Origin: Caldithrix sp.
GTDB taxonomy: Bacteria > Zhuqueibacterota > Zhuqueibacteria > Oceanimicrobiales > Oceanimicrobiaceae
DNA length: 14,528 nt
Direction: 5' to 3'
NCBI GenBank assembly: GCA_004357015.1
Contig: SMXE01000180.1
Span: 1-14,528, forward strand
Below, one piece after another: positions 8,010 to 14,528 of this stretch; the first letter of the stretch is position 1; every line of letters begins with the position of its first letter. A program made the translations under genes and the position numbers. The notes under the pieces were generated by a model. That model was given only the letters and a program-made list of their open reading frames with translations, was not told where the DNA came from and did no database searches.

Positions 8010-8078
8010 GTTTTATCTCTCAACGGCTATTTTATTTTCATGTTATCTTATCTACGAAACGTTCATTTCAAACTGTTT

Positions 8079-8085
8079 AAGGAGG
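8079..8085 (+). promoter_or_regulatory. Strong ribosome binding site deciding the M16 peptidase start
   Basis: AAGGAGG lies five bases before the ATG at 8091. The in-frame ATG at 8040 lacks such a site and would bury the signal peptide behind 17 extra residues, so 8091 is preferred. Confidence 0.9.
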
Positions 8086-8090
8086 AAAAA

Positions 8091-10853
8091 ATGATCGGTC
8101 TGAAAGTAGTTTCTGGTTTAGTGCTTCTGTTTGTTGTTTTCGGAGCAGGTGTCTTGAACGCCAAATCCAAAGCCGACACCAACAAGTCGGGTGAAATCGA
8201 TATTCCGTACCAAAAGTTCATTCTGGACAATGGGCTGACGCTCATCGTTCACGAAGACCACAAAGCACCCATCGTAGCGGTCAATGTCTGGTACCATGTT
8301 GGCTCAAAGAACGAAAAGCCCGGCAAGACGGGTTTTGCGCATCTGTTTGAACACCTGATGTTCAACGGCAGTGAAAATTTCAACGATGACTATTTTCAGG
8401 CCATGGAGCGGGTTGGCGCCACCGATCTAAACGGTACTACCAACCGCGACCGCACCAACTATTTCCAGAACGTACCGACTTCTGCCCTGGACGTGGTGCT
8501 CTGGATGGAATCAGATCGGATGGGACATCTGCTGGGCGCCATCGATCAGGCCAGACTCGACGAGCAGCGCGGCGTGGTGCAGAACGAAAAACGCCAGGGT
8601 GAAAACCAGCCGTACGGCCGCGTCTTCGGGTTGATTACGGAGAATTCTTTTCCCAATGGTCATCCCTACTCATGGACAACCATCGGTTCCATGGAAGATC
8701 TGGATGCGGCTTCCCTCGAGGATGTGCACGAATGGTTCAAAAGCTACTACGGCGCTGCAAACGCCATTCTGGTCATCGCCGGTGATGTCGAAGCGGAAGA
8801 CATTAAGAAAAGGGTTGAAAAATATTTCGGGGACATTCCTTCGGGCCCGCCAGTGACAAGGTACGATTCCTGGACCGCCGGCAGAAGTGAAACGCGCCTG
8901 GTCGTAACCCAGGACCGCGTGCCGCAGGCGCGGCTGTATCGCTCCTGGAATGTGCCGCAGTGGGGCTCGGCCGATCATGATTATCTGGAAATGGTCGCTG
9001 CCGTGCTCGCATCGGGGAAAACATCCCGGCTTTACAAACGGCTTGTTTACGATGATCAGATTGCGACGGATGTTTCGGCGTTCATCTGGTCTGGCGAAAT
9101 CGCCTCAAATTTTGTCATCCAGGCCACGGCGCGGCCGGGTGAGGATTTGGCTGAGATCGAGAAAGCAGTGGAGGAGGAACTGCAACGTTTTCTGAAGGGC
9201 GGACCGACGGAGAAAGAGCTCAAGCGGGTACAAACGCAATTTCAGGCGAACTTTGTACGCGGCATAGAACGCATCGGCGGCTTTGGCGGCAAGTCGGATA
9301 TCCTGGCCATGAACGAAGTCTATGGCGGCGGCCCGGATTTCTACAAGACAACGCTCACACGTACACAGAAAGCCACTGCGACGAACTTGCTCACAAGCGC
9401 TCAGGCCTGGCTTGCAAAAGGCGACCTGATTCTGGAGGTCCACCCCTTCCCGGAATTCAACACTGTGGAAACCGACGTGGACCGCTCGAAACTGCCGGAG
9501 CCCGCGAAACCGCCCAAAGCCAAATTTCCCGAGCTGCAGCGGGCAACGCTCTCCAACGGCCTGAAGATCGTACTTGCGGAGCGGCACACGGTGCCCCTGG
9601 TAAATTTTAACCTGCAGCTCGATGCCGGTTATGCATCCGACCAATTTGGCACGCCCGGCACAGCAAGCCTGGCGATGAACATGCTGGATGAAGGCACAAA
9701 GACGAGAAACGCGCTGCAGATCAGCGATGAGTTGCAGATGCTGGGGGCACGGCTGAGTTCCGGTTCCAATCTTGATATGTCGTTCATAAGTTTATCCGCG
9801 CTGAAGACAAACCTTAAGAAATCGCTCGAGCTTTTCGCAGACGTTATTTTAAATCCCGCGTTCCCGGAGGCAGATTTTGAGCGGCTGCAGAAACAGCAGC
9901 TCGCCCGGATTCTGAGAGAGAAAGCCACGCCTGTGCAAATGGCGCTCAGGGTGTTTCCCAAACTGATCTATGGCGAGAATCATGCTTACAGTTTGCCCTT
10001 CACCGGTTCCGGCTTCGAGAGCACGGTGACTCAGTTGACCCGCGCTGACCTCCGCAACTTTCACCAGACCTGGTTTAAGCCGAACAATGCAACGCTGGTG
10101 ATCGTCGGGGCCACAACTCTCGCCGAGATCACCCCGAAACTCGAAAAGCTGTTCGGCGATTGGCAACCCGGCGATGTGCCTGAAAAGAACATCAGCACTG
10201 TTGGGCAGGTTTTGGAACCAGTGGTTTACCTGCTCGATCGGCCTGGTTCGCAGCAGTCGATCATCTTTACCGGCCACGTTGCATTACCCAAAGCAAATCC
10301 CGATGAGGTGGCCATCGAAACCTTTATCGACATTTTGGGCGGGACGTTCACATCGCGCATCAACATGAATCTTCGGGAAGACAAGCACTGGTCTTACGGT
10401 GCATTCTGCTTCATGGTGGGGGCGCGTGGCCAGCGGCCGCTTATCGTTTACGCCCCGGTACAAACCGACAAGACCAAAGAGTCAATGCAGGAGGTATTAC
10501 ACGAGTTGGAAGGCATCGTCGGAGAACATCCGCCCACAGAGGAGGAACTGGTCAAGAACAAGAAAAACCGCACGTTGAGTCTGCCGGGTTCCTGGGAAAC
10601 CATCGCGGCCGTCGGCAACTCCGTGAACGAGATCGTGCGGTACGATCTGGGGGACGATTACTTCGAGACGCTGGCGGACAAAATTCAAAGTCTCTCGTTG
10701 GCGGAAGTTGCAAGTTCAGGCAAGAAGTTGGTGCACCCGAAAAACCTCATTTGGGTTGTGGTGGGCGATCGCGAAAAGATCGAAGCGGGTGTGCGTGAAC
10801 TTGGCTTTGGGGAGATTCGGTTTATCGATTCTGACGGCAACCAGATCGAGTAA
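8091..10853 (+). CDS. M16 family zinc metallopeptidase, two-domain, exported
   Basis: 920 aa. Residues 1-24 form a signal peptide (hydrophobic VVSGLVLLFVVFGAGVLNA), so the enzyme is placed in the periplasm or envelope. The N-terminal half is the active M16 domain: HLFEH at 84-88 is the HxxEH motif (H84 and H88 bind zinc, E87 is catalytic). E166 in QNEKRQ is the probable third ligand, 78 residues after H88, and E158 matches the second conserved Glu. The C-terminal half (from about residue 475) is a second M16 fold without HxxEH (SLAMNMLDEGT at that place) but with the conserved LRE...WSYG motif, as in inactive partner halves. The two halves together form the clam-shell peptidase in one chain, as in pitrilysin-like enzymes and PqqL. 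Expected substrates are oligopeptides; the natural one is unknown. It stands alone, convergent with the DUF819 gene and divergent from the kinase-like gene. Confidence 0.95.
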   Translation: MIGLKVVSGLVLLFVVFGAGVLNAKSKADTNKSGEIDIPYQKFILDNGLTLIVHEDHKAPIVAVNVWYHVGSKNEKPGKTGFAHLFEHLMFNGSENFNDDYFQAMERVGATDLNGTTNRDRTNYFQNVPTSALDVVLWMESDRMGHLLGAIDQARLDEQRGVVQNEKRQGENQPYGRVFGLITENSFPNGHPYSWTTIGSMEDLDAASLEDVHEWFKSYYGAANAILVIAGDVEAEDIKKRVEKYFGDIPSGPPVTRYDSWTAGRSETRLVVTQDRVPQARLYRSWNVPQWGSADHDYLEMVAAVLASGKTSRLYKRLVYDDQIATDVSAFIWSGEIASNFVIQATARPGEDLAEIEKAVEEELQRFLKGGPTEKELKRVQTQFQANFVRGIERIGGFGGKSDILAMNEVYGGGPDFYKTTLTRTQKATATNLLTSAQAWLAKGDLILEVHPFPEFNTVETDVDRSKLPEPAKPPKAKFPELQRATLSNGLKIVLAERHTVPLVNFNLQLDAGYASDQFGTPGTASLAMNMLDEGTKTRNALQISDELQMLGARLSSGSNLDMSFISLSALKTNLKKSLELFADVILNPAFPEADFERLQKQQLARILREKATPVQMALRVFPKLIYGENHAYSLPFTGSGFESTVTQLTRADLRNFHQTWFKPNNATLVIVGATTLAEITPKLEKLFGDWQPGDVPEKNISTVGQVLEPVVYLLDRPGSQQSIIFTGHVALPKANPDEVAIETFIDILGGTFTSRINMNLREDKHWSYGAFCFMVGARGQRPLIVYAPVQTDKTKESMQEVLHELEGIVGEHPPTEEELVKNKKNRTLSLPGSWETIAAVGNSVNEIVRYDLGDDYFETLADKIQSLSLAEVASSGKKLVHPKNLIWVVVGDREKIEAGVRELGFGEIRFIDSDGNQIE

Positions 10854-10867
10854 GCACAAATAAATTG

Positions 10868-10890
10868 CCACAGAGTCGCGGAGGACACGG
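10868..10890. repeat. CCACAGAG..CGGAGGACACGG-type intergenic repeat
   Basis: This GAG-rich tract just after the M16 stop resembles the degenerate repeat at 5377-5412 and a common intergenic motif remembered from other bacterial genomes. Its last bases (10886-10890) form part of the outer stem of the adjoining inverted repeat. Confidence 0.45.
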
Positions 10891-10999
10891 TGCGATTTGG
10901 AAATAGCATCCCGAGTAGTCCCGCAGGACGTATCGAGGCAGCGTCCTGAGCATGACGAGGGGAGCGAAGTTTTGAAATTTGAGGCTTCGCCGCACCGTG
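10886..10999. repeat. Nested inverted-repeat element, possible structured RNA or miniature repeat element
   Basis: The outer arms CACGGTGCG (10886-10894) and CGCACCGTG (10991-10999) are exact reverse complements. Inside are two further hairpins: CAGGACG (10924-10930) with CGTCCTG (10942-10948), and GCGAAG (10964-10969) with CTTCGC (10985-10990). The last abuts the outer arm directly, giving a multibranch fold of about 114 bases. It fills the gap between the convergent M16 and DUF819 genes. It could be a transcription-end structure, a REP/MITE-like repeat or a small structured RNA. No T-run follows on either strand. Confidence 0.55.
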
Positions 11000-11017
11000 G
11001 TCTTCTTAAAAAAAAGT

Positions 11018-12229
11018 CTATTCAGCCACCAGCTTGAGCAGCAATGCACACAACAATGCTGCATAATTTCCCAGCAAGTAGCCCATCATGCCCATGAGCA
11101 GGCCCACCGGCGCCATGGATTCATAGTAGGCTGCCGCCACGATGGGTGCGGTTGCAGCGCCGCCAATGTTGGCCTGACTGCCGATGGCTACTAAAAACAT
11201 GGGCGCCTTCACAATTCTTGCCCCGAGAAACAAGCATGCCACGTGGATGAGTATCCAAACCACGCCCACCAGAACCAGGACCGGCGCCTCCAGGATGCCC
11301 CGCAGATCCGCTTTGGCCCCGATGGAGGTGAGAAAAAGGAACAGACCGGCGTACCCCAATTTTGATGCGCCGCCCGACTCGATTCCGCGCATACGTGTAA
11401 ACGAGAGCAGAATTCCTACCGTTGACACCAGGATCACCATCCAGGTGAATCCGCTGAAGATGGCAGCCACTCGCGGCATATTGGCGGACAAGATCGGGTC
11501 GGTCAACTCGTAGATGCCGTACCCGGCGACCCGGCACGCATAGGCGCCAATGAACCCGATGGCGATGACGACTGTAGTGTCGGTCAGCGTGATGGGCCTG
11601 GCCTGGCTTTCTTCGAGACTCTTGAGCCGGCGGTTGATGTCTGCGAGAACGTCGGAATCTGCGTGGTTCCAGCGGTCGATAACTCTCTGGTAGTTGGCCA
11701 GGAAGAGTAGAACCCCCATCCAGGTGTAGCCTACCGCCGTGTCCACAATGATGATTGGACCGATGATACTGTCCGGCGCGCCGACCGACTCCTTTATGGC
11801 TGCGAAGTTTGCGCCGCCACCGATCCAGCTTCCGGACAATGCCGCAAGCCCCTTCCACGTATCCGGCGGTAGCCATTTTGAGAAAATGACATAGGCGATT
11901 GGACCGCCGATGACGACTCCAAAGGTGCCCACCAGCATCATGATCAGGGCTTTGGGCCCGATTTTCATGATAGTCGGGATGTCGGCGGTGACCATCAGAA
12001 TGAACAAACTGAAAGGCAGTAAATAATCCCGCATCCAGTCGTAAAGTGGCGAAGAGGTTGGCAGAATGCCGAATGTGCTGGCAAATGTCGGGATATAGTA
12101 AATCAGGACCACGGAAGGCACTATGCGGTAGAACTTTGTCATCCAGCTTTGCGACGTTGACCAGAATACGAAGGCACACACGCCGGCACAAAATGCGAAA
12201 ACAGCCATGGGTTCCTGCAAAGGTGTCAT
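11018..12229 (-). CDS. DUF819 family integral membrane protein
   Basis: 403 aa, very hydrophobic, with about ten or more membrane helices, matching the usual length of DUF819 proteins. The start is set by GGAGG (plus-strand 12236-12240) six bases before the ATG. Two related glycine-rich motifs occur, GSWIGGGANFAAIKE (133-147) and GSQANIGGAATAPIVA (350-365), one in each half, which suggests an internally duplicated transporter fold. A cytoplasm-like loop around residues 180-215 is charged (RWNHADSD..., NRRLKSLEE). No experimentally proven substrate is known to me; transport of a small organic molecule or ion is inferred only from the fold. The gene stands alone with its own promoter, convergent with the M16 gene. 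Confidence 0.88.
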   Translation of the reverse strand: MTPLQEPMAVFAFCAGVCAFVFWSTSQSWMTKFYRIVPSVVLIYYIPTFASTFGILPTSSPLYDWMRDYLLPFSLFILMVTADIPTIMKIGPKALIMMLVGTFGVVIGGPIAYVIFSKWLPPDTWKGLAALSGSWIGGGANFAAIKESVGAPDSIIGPIIIVDTAVGYTWMGVLLFLANYQRVIDRWNHADSDVLADINRRLKSLEESQARPITLTDTTVVIAIGFIGAYACRVAGYGIYELTDPILSANMPRVAAIFSGFTWMVILVSTVGILLSFTRMRGIESGGASKLGYAGLFLFLTSIGAKADLRGILEAPVLVLVGVVWILIHVACLFLGARIVKAPMFLVAIGSQANIGGAATAPIVAAAYYESMAPVGLLMGMMGYLLGNYAALLCALLLKLVAE

Positions 12230-12255
12230 GTGAGGCCTCCAGGTAAATGGGTGTG

Positions 12256-12269
12256 ACTCAGAATTGAGT
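12256..12269. repeat. Short inverted repeat at the predicted DUF819 transcription start
   Basis: ACTCA-GAAT-TGAGT is placed four bases downstream of the minus-strand -10 box, over the expected start site. It may be a repressor operator or a small 5' hairpin. It is short, so chance cannot be excluded. Confidence 0.3.
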
Positions 12270-12272
12270 GGC

Positions 12273-12301
12273 AGTATATGAAAAACGCTTCACTTTGTCA
12301 A
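12273..12301 (-). promoter_or_regulatory. Sigma70-type promoter of the DUF819 gene
   Basis: On the minus strand, a perfect -35 TTGACA (12296-12301) and TATACT as -10 (12273-12278) are separated by exactly 17 bases. Transcription should start near 12266, giving a leader of about 37 bases that contains the GGAGG ribosome site. Confidence 0.85.
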
Positions 12302-12322
12302 GGCGGACGTGTTGGTGTGAGT

Positions 12323-12352
12323 TTGTTCTTGCTTTTTAGTGATGAGTATTCT
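12323..12352 (+). promoter_or_regulatory. Weak candidate promoter of the TerB-like gene
   Basis: TTGTTC (12323-12328) and TATTCT (12347-12352) are 18 bases apart. A transcript would begin only about eight bases before the ATG at 12367, consistent with the absence of a ribosome binding site there (near-leaderless). Confidence 0.35.
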
Positions 12353-12366
12353 AAGTTTCAGATCGT

Positions 12367-12825
12367 ATGCTGAACATTATAAAGAAATTCTTTTCCTCTC
12401 CTGAAGAAGGAGCTTCCGGAAACAAAAGGGAAATCGATGTCCGTGATCTTCGCGTTGCCACATGTGCGCTCTTTCTGGAAATGGCAAGCATCGATGGCGA
12501 GTTCAGCGAAGTAGAGCGCAAAACAATATTTTCCATTCTGAACAAAGAATTTGGCCTGCCGCAAGAAGTCGCAGAAGAACTGGCGGCCGCAGCCGAAAAC
12601 GAACTTGGGAAAAGCATCGACCTTTGGAAATTTACCAATCTGATAAACGAACACTACGCTCAGGCAGACAAGTTGAAAATTATCGAGATGATCTGGAAGG
12701 TCATTTACTCGGACGGCAAGTTGAGCATGCATGAGGACTATCTGATTCACAAGCTGGCGAGTCTGCTCAATATTGAGCACCGGCAACTGATTACAATGAA
12801 AGTAAAGGTTTTGCACGAGAAGTAG
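12367..12825 (+). CDS. TerB-like (tellurite resistance protein B family) protein
   Basis: 152 aa, soluble and all-helical. The TerB fold spans about residues 25-145, with the paired acidic motifs ASIDGEFSEVE in the first half and SDGKLSMHED in the second, the usual metal-binding positions of the family. The first residues (MLNIIKKFF) are a typical basic amphipathic start for stand-alone TerB proteins. Stand-alone TerB proteins are widespread and mostly uncharacterised, and links to tellurite exist only for some operons. No ter-operon partners (TerC, TerD) are nearby, so a tellurite role is not supported here. It has no Shine-Dalgarno sequence and is divergent from the DUF819 gene. Confidence 0.85.
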   Translation: MLNIIKKFFSSPEEGASGNKREIDVRDLRVATCALFLEMASIDGEFSEVERKTIFSILNKEFGLPQEVAEELAAAAENELGKSIDLWKFTNLINEHYAQADKLKIIEMIWKVIYSDGKLSMHEDYLIHKLASLLNIEHRQLITMKVKVLHEK

Positions 12826-12828
12826 CGT

Positions 12829-12858
12829 TTGCCGGATGCTTGTTGACATCCCCGGCAA
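12829..12858 (+). terminator. Possible transcription-end hairpin after the TerB-like gene
   Basis: TTGCCGGATG (12829-12838) pairs with CATCCCCGGCAA (12847-12858) with a two-base bulge, starting four bases after the stop codon. No T-run follows, so an intrinsic terminator is uncertain. Confidence 0.35.
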
Positions 12859-12901
12859 TCTGCCTGCCAGACAGAATAGCACGCCTGCAGTCTCCCACCT
12901 G

Positions 12902-12929
12902 TTGACTTTCCCGAACAAATTGCTAATTT
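12902..12929 (+). promoter_or_regulatory. Candidate promoter of the UMF1-like transporter gene
   Basis: TTGACT (12902-12907) and TAATTT (12924-12929) are 16 bases apart in the 206-base gap after the TerB-like gene. Transcription would start near 12936, leaving a leader of about 95 bases. Apart from this and the hairpin at 12829-12858 I see nothing else in the gap. Confidence 0.45.
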
Positions 12930-13031
12930 CTCCCTAAACCCGCCCGCCAATGACGGCGAAGACAGATGACGAATGACATCACTTGTTCCGCCCAAAGCCA
13001 CTGAAAATGTAACGGACAGATTGGGGTAGCC

Positions 13032-14315
13032 ATGGCACAATCCTACGACTACGACAGGCGCGCCGTCTTCGCCTGGGCAATGTTTGATTTTGGTAATTCC
13101 GCTTTTTCAGGCCTTGTGCTCACTTTTATTTTTTCAACCTACTTCACGCAGGCCATTGCGCCGGACAAGATTATCGGTACTGCTTTGTGGTCGAGGGCGT
13201 TGGCGGTTTCCGGATTGACTGTTGCATTCCTGTCTCCCTTTGCAGGCGCGCTGGCGGATCGTGGCGGTTTCCGAAAACGGTTCCTGTTTGTCCTGACTGT
13301 CATCGCTGTGGCCGCAACAGCCAGTCTTTACACTGTGCTGCCCGGGCAGGTGATGAAAGGGCTGGTTCTGTTTGTGGTAGCGAATATCGGCATGGAAATG
13401 GGCATGGTGTTCTACAACTCCTTCCTGCCGGATATTGCACCACCGGACAAGATCGGCAGGATTTCCGGGTATGGCTGGTCTTTCGGCTACGTCGGGGGGC
13501 TGCTGGCCATGTCCATTGCCCTGTTGGGATTTGTGCAGCCGGAGTCGCCCTGGTTTGGGCTTTCAAAAGAGACCGGCGAGAACATTCGCGCCACCAATCT
13601 GTTGGTGGCCTGCTGGGTCGGCCTATTCAGCATGCCACTTTTTTTGTGGGTGAAAGAGAAAAGAGCTAATGAAAGTGTGAAAATCAAAGGGCTGTTCCCC
13701 GCCACTGCCAGGCAGTTGATTCTGACCTTTCGCGAGGTAAGAAACTATCGTCAGATCGTTCGGCTGCTGGTCGCCCGGATTTTCTACAATGATGCCATCC
13801 TCACTATATTTTCGTTCGGCGGAATCTATGCTGCCGGCGTGTTTGGCTTTTCCATGAATGAAATCATGCTCTTCGGCATCGTCCTGAATATCACTGCCGG
13901 CATCGGCGCGTTTGCCTTCGGCTTTCTGGACGATGCCATCGGTGGCAAGAATACAATCCAAATTACCAATATTGCTTTTGTTGCGGCGGTGCTCGTAGCC
14001 GTCTTCGCACCCACTAAATTTTGGTTTTGGGTGGCGGGCATAATGATCGGTTTGTTTGCGGGACCCAATCAGGCTGCAAGCCGCTCTCTGATGGGACGTT
14101 TTGTGCCGCCGGATAAGGAAAGTGAGTTTTTTGGATTTTACGCATTTTCCGGGAAAGCCACGGCGTTCATGGGACCGCTATTATTGGGGCTCCTTACCCA
14201 AGTTTTTGACTCCCAGAGGGTGGGCATCAGCATTGTCATCGTGTTGTTTGCCATCGGAGCATTTATTTTGCGCAAGTTGGACGAAGAAGAGGGGAAGAGG
14301 CTTTCCGGCCGATAA
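13032..14315 (+). CDS. UMF1 / Atg22-like major facilitator superfamily transporter
   Basis: 427 aa, about 12 membrane helices. The start FAWAMFDFGNSAFSG (residues 13-27) is the family's WxMxDxxNSAF signature. The MFS loop 2-3 motif appears as GALADRGGFRKR (about 73-84). The late signature NQAASRSLMGRFVPP and EFFGFY (about 345-370) is also typical of UMF1 proteins. Bacterial members are mostly annotated as general permeases; yeast Atg22 exports amino acids from the vacuole. The substrate here is unknown. GGGGT five to nine bases before the ATG is a weak ribosome site. It is probably transcribed alone, convergent with the response-regulator fragment. Confidence 0.92.
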   Translation: MAQSYDYDRRAVFAWAMFDFGNSAFSGLVLTFIFSTYFTQAIAPDKIIGTALWSRALAVSGLTVAFLSPFAGALADRGGFRKRFLFVLTVIAVAATASLYTVLPGQVMKGLVLFVVANIGMEMGMVFYNSFLPDIAPPDKIGRISGYGWSFGYVGGLLAMSIALLGFVQPESPWFGLSKETGENIRATNLLVACWVGLFSMPLFLWVKEKRANESVKIKGLFPATARQLILTFREVRNYRQIVRLLVARIFYNDAILTIFSFGGIYAAGVFGFSMNEIMLFGIVLNITAGIGAFAFGFLDDAIGGKNTIQITNIAFVAAVLVAVFAPTKFWFWVAGIMIGLFAGPNQAASRSLMGRFVPPDKESEFFGFYAFSGKATAFMGPLLLGLLTQVFDSQRVGISIVIVLFAIGAFILRKLDEEEGKRLSGR

Positions 14316-14343
14316 CTGCTCCGTTGTCGGCAGGCAGAGTTAT
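14312..14343. repeat. Inverted repeat at the end of the transporter gene
   Basis: ATAACT (14312-14317, overlapping the stop codon) pairs with AGTTAT (14338-14343), and the adjoining GC bases extend the stem with a bulge. It lies between two convergent genes and may help end transcription. There is no clean T-run on the plus strand. Confidence 0.25.
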
Positions 14344-14379
14344 GCGTTCGGAAGTTTTAAGATTGCGCTTGGGAGCTGG

Positions 14380-14528
14380 TTAATTCGAGTGCTCGGTGAA
14401 AGGTTGCACAAATTTTTGGATCTCAGCAAAGAGAAACTTTTTTCTAATCGGTTTTGTCAAGGTTTCGTCGCAACCTGCATCGCGACATTTCTTCATTGCC
14501 TTGCCGCCGGTGTGTGCAGTAAGTGCGA
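14380..14528 (-). CDS. Response-regulator receiver (REC) domain, C-terminal fragment cut by window edge
   Basis: The minus-strand frame is open from the window end to TAA at 14380-14382, giving 48 visible residues. It begins ALTAHTGG, the beta4 strand carrying the conserved Thr of receiver domains, and continues with AGCDETLTKPI, carrying the conserved Lys-Pro pair of beta5, then a helix (KKFLFAEIQKFV) and a short tail. ALTAH is frequent in receivers fused to hybrid histidine kinases, so the complete gene may be either a stand-alone regulator or a hybrid kinase. The phospho-acceptor Asp lies outside the window. No output domain follows, so the receiver is the last domain. Confidence 0.85.
   Translation of the reverse strand, partial: ALTAHTGGKAMKKCRDAGCDETLTKPIRKKFLFAEIQKFVQPFTEHSN

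Larger units (their letters stand above)
7736..8090. other. Divergent intergenic region
   Basis: 355 bases lie between the start of the kinase-like gene (leftward) and the start of the M16 peptidase (rightward). Bases 7736-7845 are AT-rich and carry an 8-bp inverted repeat (7762-7828). Bases 7842-8009 hold a doubtful minus-strand ORF. No complete -35/-10 pair could be assigned: TTGACA at 7816-7821 has no good -10 at 16-18 bases. The last 12 bases hold a strong ribosome binding site for the peptidase. Confidence 0.6.

Noticed and set aside
8040..8090. Upstream ATG as the start of the M16 peptidase
   Set aside because: The start at 8091 has AAGGAGG at ideal spacing and puts the signal peptide at the N-terminus.
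11121..12191. A 356-codon open frame overlapping the DUF819 gene on the same strand
   Set aside because: Its translation is rich in His, Arg and Gly with no recognisable domain, while the overlapping frame gives a clear membrane protein with a promoter and ribosome site. It is a by-product of GC-biased codon use.
12367..12825. Tellurite resistance island
   Set aside because: Only a stand-alone TerB-like gene is present; no TerC, TerD, TerE or TerZ partners are nearby.
12843..12848. TTGACA after the TerB-like gene as a promoter for the transporter
   Set aside because: The sequence at the right distance is GC-rich (GCCAGA); TTGACT at 12902 with TAATTT is better, and the first lies in the loop and arm of a hairpin.
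14060..14528. Plus-strand continuation beyond the transporter as a further gene
   Set aside because: The plus-strand frames are broken after 14315, whereas the minus strand gives a clear receiver-domain end.

Overview
The window looks like a chromosomal segment from a free-living Gram-negative bacterium of the FCB side of the tree (Calditrichota / candidate phylum KSB1 / Ignavibacteria-like). I base this on a giant multi-domain secreted protein that ends in a FlgD-like, T9SS-type-A-style sorting domain with the NFPNPFN signature, on PEGA-domain proteins, and on the style of the intergenic repeats. The phylum is an inference; no rRNA or other taxonomic marker is present. There is no tRNA, CRISPR array or intact insertion sequence.

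Layout. (1) 1-4494 (+): the 3' part of a very large secreted protein with FG-GAP repeats, a mosaic of beta-sandwich modules in the order C-A-B-A-B-C-A, and a C-terminal sorting domain. (2) 4535-5275 (+): a small exported TPR/PEGA protein with a C-terminal membrane helix, probably co-transcribed with (1). (3) 5558-7735 (-), convergent: a membrane-anchored Ser/Thr kinase-like protein with three extracytoplasmic PEGA-like domains. Its kinase domain has lost the glycine loop, the alphaC Glu and the HRD Asp, Lys and Asn, so it reads as a pseudokinase. (4) 8091-10853 (+): a two-domain M16 zinc peptidase with a signal peptide. (5) 11018-12229 (-): a DUF819 membrane protein with a near-perfect sigma70-type promoter. 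(6) 12367-12825 (+): a TerB-like protein. (7) 13032-14315 (+): a UMF1/Atg22-like MFS transporter. (8) 14380-14528 (-): the C-terminal end of a response-regulator receiver domain, cut by the window edge.

Intergenic DNA is informative. 5276-5557 and 10854-11017, both between convergent genes, hold degenerate GAG-rich and ATCCG-type short repeats. 10886-10999 can fold as a three-armed nested inverted repeat. 7736-8090, between divergent genes, holds an AT-rich regulatory stretch and a doubtful 55-codon ORF.

The genes do not form one obvious pathway. The most coherent group is the left half (1-7735): a secreted adhesin-like protein, a periplasmic or membrane PEGA/TPR protein and a PEGA pseudokinase. 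This could be an envelope-surface assembly or sensing module, but the link is inferred only from proximity and the shared PEGA domain. The right half looks like ordinary housekeeping and transport genes.
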